A stretch of 36,653 nt of DNA from a bacterium. GTDB taxonomy: Bacteria; RBG-13-66-14; B26-G2; WVWN01. Shown here piece after piece: positions 1 to 7,431 of this stretch (the first letter of the stretch is position 1; each line of letters begins with the position of its first letter). The DNA is taken from assembly GCA_035529855.1 (NCBI GenBank), contig DATKVX010000047.1, positions 1-36,653 of the forward strand. The letters run 5' to 3'. A program made the position numbers and the translations under genes. Below the pieces are notes generated by a model. That model was not told the DNA's origin and ran no database searches. It saw only the letters and a program-made list of their open reading frames with translations.

Positions 1-226
1 CGCGGTCCCATATCAGGTAATAAACGTGTTTGCTGGGGTACCGGTAAAGGCCGTAACCGACCCCGGCGTTGAAACGCAACGCCCCGGATTCCGCCACCGT
101 AACGCGCGCCTTCACGCCCACCGGCCCCGTCTCGCCCAGGCCGTTCAATCCGCCCAACGCGAGGTTCGGCCCGTAAAATAACGCGACCTCGACTCCCGCG
201 CAACGCGGAGGCGAGGCGATAACCAT
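1..226 (-). CDS. Outer-membrane-type protein, 5' part only (runs off window start)
   Basis: An open frame runs from an ATG at 226 leftward off the window edge, giving 75 residues. Short alternating stretches rich in Gly, Tyr and Val (for example RFNAGVGYGLYRYP) look like amphipathic beta strands of an outer-membrane barrel or a porin-like protein; this is inferred from texture, not a named family. The same frame continues upstream of 226 to a stop at 257-259 and would encode a hydrophobic segment (AWTVAVMVIAS) typical of a signal peptide. A well-placed ATG (265-267) with a GGGAGG ribosome site (275-280) lies in a different frame. Adding one base to the AAA at 256-258 would join them into MLNKIRTGAWTVAVMVIAS. 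The annotated start is therefore probably not the true one. Confidence 0.6.
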   Translation of the reverse strand, partial: MVIASPPRCAGVEVALFYGPNLALGGLNGLGETGPVGVKARVTVAESGALRFNAGVGYGLYRYPSKHVYYLIWDR

Positions 227-255
227 AACGGCGACGGTCCAAGCGCCGGTACGGA

Positions 256-280
256 TTTATTCAACATCTCGTTACCTCCC
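256..280 (-). other. Displaced ribosome site and ATG, one base out of frame
   Basis: On the minus strand GGGAGG (275-280) sits 7 bases upstream of an ATG (265-267). This is the best-formed initiation site for the outer-membrane-like gene, but its frame stops within about 30 codons. A one-base gain in the A-run (TTT at 256-258 on the plus strand) would restore the reading frame and a textbook signal peptide. Either a sequencing or assembly indel or a real frameshift explains this. Confidence 0.5.
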
Positions 281-383
281 GCAATCGCACCCTCGATACT
301 CTTCTCCGGGAGTTATTATCGGTTATAACGCGAACGCGGTCAATAGCGGATTTCCCCCGGCAGGTCCGCGCCCGGCTTGATTT

Positions 384-397
384 ATACGGCCCCGTAT
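384..397. repeat. Inverted repeat ATACGG-CC-CCGTAT upstream of the aldolase gene
   Basis: Two perfect 6-base arms separated by two bases lie where the -35 element would fall relative to the TATAAT at 410-415. This is a possible operator for a dimeric regulator. No second copy was noticed in the window. Confidence 0.35.
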
Positions 398-409
398 GTA
401 ATCATCGCG

Positions 410-415
410 TATAAT
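410..415 (+). promoter_or_regulatory. Candidate -10 element of the aldolase gene
   Basis: A consensus TATAAT lies 28 bases upstream of the start codon and just before the AAGGAG ribosome site (431-436). No convincing -35 hexamer is seen at 16-18 bases upstream; that position is occupied by the inverted repeat at 384-397. Confidence 0.4.
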
Positions 416-443
416 AAAAGGTCCCGTTTAAAGGAGAAACCGT

Positions 444-1337
444 ATGCCCCTCGCCGACGCCAAAGATATTTTAGGTACCGCCCGGGACGGCGGTTACGCC
501 GTCGCCGCGTTCAACGTCAACGACCTCGAGTTCGCCCAGGCCGTCGTGGCCGCCGCGGAGGAGGAGCGCGCGCCCATCTTCGTGGCCGCGACCGAGACCG
601 CGCTGGCCTACGGCGGCGACGCGCTGGCCCGGCTCGCCCTGGATATCATCGACGGCGCTTCGGTTCCGCTCGTCTTGCACCTCGACCACGGCTCGAGCGT
701 CGAGGCCGCGCGCAAAGCGGTCGACCTCGGCTTCAACTCCGTGATGGTGGACGGTTCCACGCTGCCGTACGACGAGAACGTCGCGCTGGTGGCCGCGGCG
801 GTGGACGAGTTCGCGCGCCGCGGCGTCGCCGTCGAAGGCGAGCTGGGCCACGTCGCCAAAGACCACGACCGGGGGGCCTTCACGGAGCCGGCCGAGGCCG
901 CGGCCTTCGTCGAAGCGACGGGCGTCCACTCGCTGGCCGTAGCGGTCGGCACGAGCCACGGCGCGTACAAGTTCGAGGGCGAGCCGACCATAGACGTCGA
1001 ACGGCTGGAGGCCATCGCCGCCGCGACGCCGGTTCCGCTCGTGCTCCACGGCGCGTCGGCGGTTTACGAGGACGTCGTGCGCCAGGTGGAGAACGCGGGA
1101 GGGCACCTTCCGCGGGCGCGGGGCCTCTCGGACAAGCTCCTACGTCAAGCGGTCGCGCGCGGCGTCGCAAAGGTCAACGTCGATACCGACCTCCGGCTGG
1201 CGTTCGTCGCCGCGGTTCGAAAATATTTTAAAAATGACGCCGCGGCCATCGACCCTAAAAAGATACTCGGGGCGGGCCGCGACGCGGTGCGCGAGATGGC
1301 CCGGCGCAAGATAAGGGCGTGCCGGGGCGCGCGTTAG
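444..1337 (+). CDS. fba: Class II fructose-bisphosphate aldolase
   Basis: This enzyme cleaves or forms fructose 1,6-bisphosphate (glyceraldehyde 3-phosphate plus DHAP) in glycolysis and gluconeogenesis, in the cytoplasm. The 297 residues match the short class II (Fba/GatY/KbaY) family. Visible motifs are GYAVAAFNVND (17-27), LHLDHG with the catalytic Asp81 and zinc ligand His82, GTSHG with zinc ligand His172, LHGAS with zinc ligand His202, and the substrate phosphate site NVDTDLR (245-251). The start is supported by AAGGAG seven bases upstream. It is a single-gene unit between a candidate TATAAT and the gdhA promoter. The related tagatose-bisphosphate aldolases share these motifs, so substrate choice is inferred, although the DHAP-type core is certain. 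The C-terminus is short and basic. Confidence 0.93.
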   Translation: MPLADAKDILGTARDGGYAVAAFNVNDLEFAQAVVAAAEEERAPIFVAATETALAYGGDALARLALDIIDGASVPLVLHLDHGSSVEAARKAVDLGFNSVMVDGSTLPYDENVALVAAAVDEFARRGVAVEGELGHVAKDHDRGAFTEPAEAAAFVEATGVHSLAVAVGTSHGAYKFEGEPTIDVERLEAIAAATPVPLVLHGASAVYEDVVRQVENAGGHLPRARGLSDKLLRQAVARGVAKVNVDTDLRLAFVAAVRKYFKNDAAAIDPKKILGAGRDAVREMARRKIRACRGAR

Positions 1338-1471
1338 CGCGGCCGCGGAACCCGGCGCCGGCCGTCCCCACGTAGAACGCATCCCCGCTCGAGGTAATAA
1401 TACCGATACCATACGCCCCGCGGGCAACGACGCGGCGCGTAAAAAATCCCCGCATTTTAGGTAAAAAACCC

Positions 1472-1500
1472 TTGACTTTGGCCGGCGCTCTTCGTAACAT
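1472..1500 (+). promoter_or_regulatory. Sigma-70-type promoter for gdhA
   Basis: TTGACT (1472-1477), a 17-base spacer and TAACAT (1495-1500) lie within the 283-base gap between fba and gdhA. About 120 bases of leader would follow, ending in AAGGAGG (1607-1613). Nothing else recognisable was found in this gap; a minus-strand open frame across it has no support. Confidence 0.5.
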
Positions 1501-1620
1501 TTCGTTTCCTTGTCCACGCCGTTACCGGCCTTCGGCCGTCCAAATAAAACCACAAAACATTAAATAAAAACGGGCGCGGTAGTAATCTAAACCGCTTCGC
1601 AACGCCAAGGAGGTTCCCTA

Positions 1621-2976
1621 ATGTACGTCGACGACGTCTTTAAGAAGGTAGCAGCCCGCGACCCCGACCAACCGGAATTCCTCCAGGCGGTGGAGGAGGT
1701 TTTTACGTCGCTCGGGGAATTCATCGACGAGAACCCCCAATACAAGAAAGGGAACATTCTTGAGCGCGTCGTCGAGCCGGACCGCACTATTCTGTTTCGC
1801 GTCCCGTGGGAAACGGACGACGGCGAAGTGATGGTAAACCGGGGTATGCGCGTGGAGTTCAACAACGCCATCGGCCCCTACAAGGGCGGCCTGCGCTTTC
1901 ACCCCTCCGTCAACCTCGGCATCATCAAGTTCCTCGGCTTCGAACAGATATTCAAGAACGCGCTCACGACGCTCCCCATGGGCGGCGGCAAAGGCGGCTC
2001 CGACTTCGACCCCAAGGGCAAGAGCGACGCCGAAGTCATGCGCTTTTGCCAGAGCTTTATGAACGAACTCTATAAATACCTCGGCCCCAATACCGACGTG
2101 CCCGCGGGCGACATCGGCGTGGGCGCCCGCGAAATAGGCTTCATGTTCGGCCAGTATAAACGCCTTACAAACGAGTTTACCGGCGTCTTTACCGGTAAGC
2201 GCCTGACCTGGGGCGGTTCGCTCATCCGGCCCGAGGCCACCGGCTACGGCGCGGTATACTTCGCCGACGAGATGTTGAAGACGCGCGGCGATTCTCTCAA
2301 CGGAAAGGTGTGCCTCGTCTCCGGTTCGGGCAACGTCGCCCAGTTCACCGTCGAAAAGCTCACCCAGCTCGGCGCCAAAGCCATTACGCTCTCCGACTCC
2401 TCGGGCTTCATACACGACCCCGACGGCATCGACGAGGAGAAGCTCGCGTTCGTCAAGGAGTTGAAGAACGTCCGGCGCGGCCGCATCAAAGAGTACGCCG
2501 AAAAGTTCAAGGTCCAATACACGCCCGCGGACCCGAAGCTGGACCACAACCCGCTGTGGGCCATCAAGGCCGACTGCGCCTGCCCGAGCGCGACGCAGAA
2601 CGAAATCAACCGCAACGACGCCGCAAACCTCGTCAAGGGTGGCGTCTTCGTCGTATCCGAGGGCGCCAACATGCCGACGATGCCGGAGGGCGTCGACGTT
2701 TTCCTGAAGGCCAAGGTCCTCTACGGCCCGGGCAAAGCGGCCAACGCCGGCGGCGTCTCCGTCTCCGGCCTCGAAATGTCGCAGAACAGCCTCCGCCTGT
2801 CGTGGTCGCGCGAGGAAGTGGATGAACGCCTCCGCGGCATCATGGCCGCCATCCACGAACAGTGCATGATGTACGGCTACGACGAGAAGGATAAATATTG
2901 CGACTACGTTAAAGGCGCCAACGTCGGCGGCTTCAAGAAGGTGGCCGACGCGATGCTGGACCAGGGCGTCGTTTAA
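1621..2976 (+). CDS. gdhA: NADP-type glutamate dehydrogenase
   Basis: Catalyses reductive amination of 2-oxoglutarate with ammonium to glutamate (or the reverse), joining carbon and nitrogen metabolism. At 451 residues it fits the small hexameric GDH family. The N-terminal Glu/Leu/Phe/Val dehydrogenase dimerisation domain contains GPYKGGLRFHP (85-95) and LPMGGGKGG with the catalytic Lys124; Asp164 in PAGDIGVG is the expected proton donor. The C-terminal Rossmann domain has GSGNVAQ (235-241). The overall sequence resembles the NADP-dependent GdhA branch, but cofactor choice was not proven from the fold. Start is fixed by AAGGAGG eight bases upstream. It has its own promoter and is followed 36 bases later by a small unknown gene, probably co-transcribed, before a strong terminator. 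Confidence 0.96.
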   Translation: MYVDDVFKKVAARDPDQPEFLQAVEEVFTSLGEFIDENPQYKKGNILERVVEPDRTILFRVPWETDDGEVMVNRGMRVEFNNAIGPYKGGLRFHPSVNLGIIKFLGFEQIFKNALTTLPMGGGKGGSDFDPKGKSDAEVMRFCQSFMNELYKYLGPNTDVPAGDIGVGAREIGFMFGQYKRLTNEFTGVFTGKRLTWGGSLIRPEATGYGAVYFADEMLKTRGDSLNGKVCLVSGSGNVAQFTVEKLTQLGAKAITLSDSSGFIHDPDGIDEEKLAFVKELKNVRRGRIKEYAEKFKVQYTPADPKLDHNPLWAIKADCACPSATQNEINRNDAANLVKGGVFVVSEGANMPTMPEGVDVFLKAKVLYGPGKAANAGGVSVSGLEMSQNSLRLSWSREEVDERLRGIMAAIHEQCMMYGYDEKDKYCDYVKGANVGGFKKVADAMLDQGVV

Positions 2977-3012
2977 CCGGCGAAGTCAATAAACGACGAA
3001 GGGAGCCCGTAG

Positions 3013-3378
3013 ATGAAAAAGATAGGATATATGGACGGTACGGACCCGCTTCTACTGAGCAAGCTCGCCGCCGCCGGCGTGGAGACGGTGCCGCTGGGGA
3101 ACGGCTACGATAACGCCGGCCGGTACATCGGCTACCTGAACCCGGCGGACGGCATCGACGCCGTCGTGGGCTACTTCCACAAGTTCCTGCCGCTGGAGGG
3201 GGCCAACATCTGCGCCGCGGACCTCCTGAAGCCGTGCCAGATCCACAACGTACCGGTATACATAATCGTCGCCAAAGAAGACCGGGCCAACGCCAAAAAG
3301 ATAATGGGCGACTGCGGCTCGAGCGTGAAGTACGTCGACCCGGGCGAGGTCGCCGGCGAGTTGATGAAAATCGTTTAG
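3013..3378 (+). CDS. Small uncharacterised protein downstream of gdhA
   Basis: I do not recognise this 121-residue protein. It has no signal peptide or membrane segment, and alternating hydrophobic and charged stretches (IDAVVGYFHKFLP, VPVYIIVAKED) suggest a small alpha/beta fold such as a half-Rossmann unit. Cysteines occur around residues 67, 75 and 101. Its start has a purine-rich AAGGGAG about eight bases upstream. It sits 36 bases after gdhA on the same strand, and a strong rho-independent terminator follows its stop, so it is very likely the second gene of a gdhA transcript. A role linked to glutamate or ammonium metabolism is an inference from position only. Confidence 0.75.
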   Translation: MKKIGYMDGTDPLLLSKLAAAGVETVPLGNGYDNAGRYIGYLNPADGIDAVVGYFHKFLPLEGANICAADLLKPCQIHNVPVYIIVAKEDRANAKKIMGDCGSSVKYVDPGEVAGELMKIV

Positions 3379-3381
3379 TAG

Positions 3382-4796
<1,415 letters not shown>

Positions 4797-4797
<1 letters not shown>

Positions 4798-5165
4798 TGC
4801 CCCGAGCCAGCGAAACGGTACACGCCGCGAAGACGCGGCGACGACGCTTCGTATTCGGCGTCGTCGCCGGCCTGGTTCTGGCCGCGCTGCTCGCGTACGT
4901 CTTCGTCTTCAGCCGCCACGGGTACTTACGCCGCTACGAGCTCGCGAGCGAGAACGAACGCCTCCAGCTCGAGCTCCGGGAACTGCGCGACGAAAACGCC
5001 CGCCTCCGCGAGGAGCTGAGCCGCCTCGACGACCCGGAGGCGGTCGAGAAACTGGCCCGCGAGAAACTGGGCCTGGTCAAAGAGGGCGAGCAGGTCTACC
5101 GCTTCGTCGAAAAAGATAAAAAGCCGGAGAACGCCGAAGAGAAGGACCCGCCGCTCGAGCCGTGA
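4797..5165 (+). CDS. ftsB: FtsB/DivIC-family septum formation initiator
   Basis: A single-pass inner-membrane division protein; the family (FtsB in Gram-negatives, DivIC in Firmicutes) bridges FtsL and FtsQ in the divisome. The 122 residues show a short basic cytoplasmic tail (KTRRRRF), one membrane helix at about 17-38, a periplasmic leucine/glutamate-rich coiled coil at about 47-78, and the family signature DDPEAVEKLAREKLGLVKEGE followed by an aromatic residue. The C-terminal tail is Lys/Glu rich. It overlaps the eno stop by one base and its own stop overlaps the next gene's GTG start (GTGA), so all three are probably translated from one message. Linkage to eno supports the FtsB assignment. 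Confidence 0.88.
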
Positions 5166-6175
5166 CCGCCTCCGCCCCCAAAATCAAGGCCGTGGGCCTG
5201 TTCTCGGGCGGCCTCGACAGCGCCCTCGCCGTAAAAATAATCCTCGAGCAGGGCGTCGCGGTGGTCGGCTACTACTTCCGCACGCCCTTCATCGGCGGCG
5301 GCTCCCGCGCCGAGCGGCTGGCCGAGCGCCTGGGCATTGAGCTGGTCGTCGACGAGGCGGGCGAGGATTACGTCGAAATGCTGAAAGCGCCCCGGTTCGG
5401 CCGGGGCGCGGCGTTCAACCCCTGCATCAACTGCCATATATTCATGCTTCGGCGCGCCGGAGCGCTTATGCTTGAGCGCGGCGCGTCGTTCTGCTTCACC
5501 GGCGAAGTGCTCGGGCAGAGGCCGATGTCGCAGCGGCGGTATCACCTTAAGCTTATAGAAAAAGAGGCCGGCCTGGAGGGCAAATTGCTAAGGCCGCTAT
5601 CGGCCAAGCTGCTGCCCCCCACCGAGGCGGAGGAAGAAGGGCTGGTCGACCGGGCCGCGCTGCTGGGCCTGGAAGGGCGCTCGCGGAAAACGCAACTCGC
5701 GCTCGCGGCGTCGTACGGCATAACCGGGTACAGCTCGCCGGCGGGGGGGTGCCTATTGACCGACAAGAACTTCGGCGCGCGGCTGGCCGACGCCTTCACC
5801 CACGGCGAAGACCGCCCGGCCGATATAGTCCTCCTAAAATTAGGCCGCCACTTCCGCCTGCCTTCCGGCGCCAAAGCCGTAGTAGGCCGGAACGAGGGCG
5901 AGAACGAAGAACTCCTGAGGTATCTGGACGGGGACGCCGCGGCCTTCGAAGTCGAGGGCGTGGGGAGCCCGGTGACGCTGCTGCGGCCTGCGCGGCGGGA
6001 GGACCGGCCGCGGGCGGCGGCGCTGACGCTGCGGTACTCCGACGCGCGCGACCGCGCCGAGGCGCCGACGCGGGTCCGGACGGCGCGAGGCGAAGCGGAA
6101 ACGATAACCGCCCGGGCCGGCGACGCCGCGGACGCCGAAACCTGGCGCATAAGCGCCGGCCCCGAGGAAAAGTAA
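5162..6175 (+). CDS. PP-loop ATPase, tRNA-thiolation (MnmA/ThiI)-like
   Basis: A cytoplasmic adenylating enzyme of the PP-loop superfamily, probably modifying tRNA with sulfur. The pyrophosphate loop FSGGLDSALA lies at 14-23. Cysteines in NPCINCHIF (Cys88, Cys91) and in SSPAGGCLLTDKNFG (Cys197) form a three-cysteine set like that of iron-sulfur-dependent thiolases. A domain beginning near 225 (LGRHFRLPSGAKAVVGRNEGEN) resembles the C-terminal portion often attached to ThiI-like PP-loop proteins. Length is 337 residues; the last 70 or so are Ala/Arg rich and less conserved-looking. Translation starts at a GTG (5162) overlapping the ftsB stop. The exact nucleotide modified cannot be read from sequence; the family is often mislabelled as a thiouridylate methyltransferase. 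Confidence 0.75.
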   Translation: MTASAPKIKAVGLFSGGLDSALAVKIILEQGVAVVGYYFRTPFIGGGSRAERLAERLGIELVVDEAGEDYVEMLKAPRFGRGAAFNPCINCHIFMLRRAGALMLERGASFCFTGEVLGQRPMSQRRYHLKLIEKEAGLEGKLLRPLSAKLLPPTEAEEEGLVDRAALLGLEGRSRKTQLALAASYGITGYSSPAGGCLLTDKNFGARLADAFTHGEDRPADIVLLKLGRHFRLPSGAKAVVGRNEGENEELLRYLDGDAAAFEVEGVGSPVTLLRPARREDRPRAAALTLRYSDARDRAEAPTRVRTARGEAETITARAGDAADAETWRISAGPEEK

Positions 6176-6178
6176 AAC

Positions 6179-6207
6179 TTGACATCCGCGGCCGCACCAA
6201 TTAAAAT
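6179..6207 (+). promoter_or_regulatory. Strong sigma-70-type promoter
   Basis: TTGACA (6179-6184, perfect), a 17-base spacer and TAAAAT (6202-6207) precede the secreted protein gene. It begins three bases after the stop of the PP-loop gene, so the secreted protein is a separate unit. Confidence 0.8.
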
Positions 6208-6248
6208 GCGGCCGGTATTCATAATCTTTAACGATTTAAGGAGGTATC

Positions 6249-6809
6249 ATGAAGAAGAGCCTGGCAATAACGTGTTCGTTCATTTTAGCGGCGACTGTCG
6301 CCGGCGCGTTCGACCTGCCCGGCGGCGGCGGGGGCAAAGTCGATACGAAAAAGTTCGACGAGCTCATAACGTCGATCGAAGAGATATCCGTCAACCTCGA
6401 CGCGGCGAAAGTTAAAATCGACGAGTGCGACAGCACCCTCGCCGCTATCGCCGAGGCGCACGGTATCGCCGACCTGATGAGCGACCCCGCCAAAGTAGCC
6501 GAGATTAAGGACGCCATCACCGACGACGACAAGGCCAAGCTCCAGGCCCAGGTCGAAAGCGTCCAAACCGTACCCGACGACCTGAACGCCATCATCGCGA
6601 AAGCCACCGAGATAATGGGCAAGATCCCGGACGCGCTGACGGACCTCGTCAGCCAAATTAAGGCGAATCCGATGGCCGCCAAAGACCTCAAGGATAAGCA
6701 GGCCAAATTGCAGGAGGGCAAAACGGCGCTCGAGCAAATTACCACCGACGCGCCGACGCTCGTGGAGTCGGCCACCAACCTCGCCAGTACCATCACCGGC
6801 TTAATGTAA
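6249..6809 (+). CDS. Secreted alpha-helical protein of unknown function
   Basis: The 186-residue product starts with a clear signal peptide (MKKSLAITCSFILAATVAGA, cleavage likely before Phe21), then a Gly-rich linker (GGGGG) and a long, almost entirely helical region rich in Lys, Asp, Glu and Ala (about residues 31-186) with heptad-like hydrophobics. There is only one cysteine after the signal peptide and no lipobox, so it should be a soluble periplasmic or secreted helical-bundle protein. It resembles small stress or scaffold proteins in texture only; I recognise no family. Its near-consensus promoter, an AAGGAGG ribosome site (6238-6244) and a strong terminator make it a self-contained and probably highly expressed gene. 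Confidence 0.85.
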   Translation: MKKSLAITCSFILAATVAGAFDLPGGGGGKVDTKKFDELITSIEEISVNLDAAKVKIDECDSTLAAIAEAHGIADLMSDPAKVAEIKDAITDDDKAKLQAQVESVQTVPDDLNAIIAKATEIMGKIPDALTDLVSQIKANPMAAKDLKDKQAKLQEGKTALEQITTDAPTLVESATNLASTITGLM

Positions 6810-6829
6810 CCTTTTCGTCATCCGAAAAA

Positions 6830-6858
6830 GGGAGCGCTCGAACGCGCTCCCTTTTTTT
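6830..6858 (+). terminator. Rho-independent terminator
   Basis: GGGAGCGC (6830-6837), a 6-base loop and GCGCTCCC (6844-6851) form a perfect 8-bp stem followed by seven T residues. Confidence 0.92.
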
Positions 6859-6865
6859 CTATCTA

Positions 6866-6894
6866 TTGCGTAAAAGCCGGCGTATTGATAATAT
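6866..6894 (+). promoter_or_regulatory. Possible promoter for mreD
   Basis: TTGCGT (6866-6871), 17 bases, then TAATAT (6889-6894); each hexamer matches the sigma-70 consensus at four of six positions. It lies directly downstream of a terminator and 40 bases before the mreD start, so some promoter is expected here. Confidence 0.35.
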
Positions 6895-6933
6895 GGTGCC
6901 ACCACCACGCTGCGAACCATAGCGAAGGCCCCG

Positions 6934-7422
6934 TTGCGCATATTCCTACGATACGTCGTCGTGCTGGCCGCGGCCGTCTACGTACACCACGCCGTGGCGC
7001 CGCGTCTCCTGCCGGACGCCGCGGTCCCGGACCTCACGTTAGCGACCGTGGTGTACGTCGCGCTCGCCGTGGGCGGCGTCCCGGCGGTGGTCTGCGGCTT
7101 CATCCTGGGCTTGGCGTCCGACCTGTTGGGATGGGGGCCCGTCGGCCTGGGCGCGTTGGTGGGCACGGCCTCGGCGGCGGCCTTCTCCCACTTCCGCGGC
7201 CAAATTTACGAGGGGAGCCTGCTCGTGCCGGCGATCTTCGCCGCGGCCGCCGTCATCGTAAAACAAACCCTCGCTTTTGTACTCGTCGCGGCCTTCGCCG
7301 GGCCGGCCTCTTTCGGCTGGCTTGTCGTCGGCAAGGTCGCGTTGGCGGCCGCCGCCACGGCCGTCGTCTCTTTCCCGCTGCTATTCTTTTATTGGCGCTT
7401 CTTACCGCCGCGCCGCACGTAG
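6934..7422 (+). CDS. mreD: Rod shape-determining protein MreD
   Basis: MreD is an inner-membrane component of the elongasome that works with MreB, MreC and RodA/PBP2 in lateral wall synthesis. The 162-residue protein has about five hydrophobic helices (near 5-22, 32-55, 62-84, 94-118, 130-152). The arrangement of an N-terminal helix, a PD motif (LPDAAVPDLTLATVVY) and GFILGLASDLLGWGPVGLGAL is the family hallmark. No ATG exists in frame after the stop at 6889-6891. The TTG at 6934, preceded by GAAGG, gives exactly the usual MreD N-terminus. It is alone: mreB, mreC and mrdA are not in the window, unlike the common mreBCD-mrdA cluster. It converges on the aldehyde dehydrogenase gene with only six bases between stop codons. 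Confidence 0.8.
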   Translation: MRIFLRYVVVLAAAVYVHHAVAPRLLPDAAVPDLTLATVVYVALAVGGVPAVVCGFILGLASDLLGWGPVGLGALVGTASAAAFSHFRGQIYEGSLLVPAIFAAAAVIVKQTLAFVLVAAFAGPASFGWLVVGKVALAAAATAVVSFPLLFFYWRFLPPRRT

Positions 7423-7431
7423 CGCGCGCTA
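7420..7431. repeat. Palindrome carrying both convergent stop codons
   Basis: TAGCGCGCGCTA is a perfect 12-base palindrome. Its left TAG ends mreD and its right end, read on the minus strand, is the TAG of the aldehyde dehydrogenase gene. There is no T-run, so it is not an obvious terminator. Confidence 0.6.

Noticed and set aside
1255-1553. Minus-strand open frames in the fba-gdhA gap, one with a GAYGIGIITSSGDAFYVG-like stretch
   Set aside because: They overlap the end of fba in antisense, have no ribosome site, and the gap contains a promoter for gdhA; the stretch is low-complexity and no family was recognised.
6887-6898. ATG at 6893 and GTG at 6896 as mreD starts
   Set aside because: They are in a different frame and stop within a few codons.
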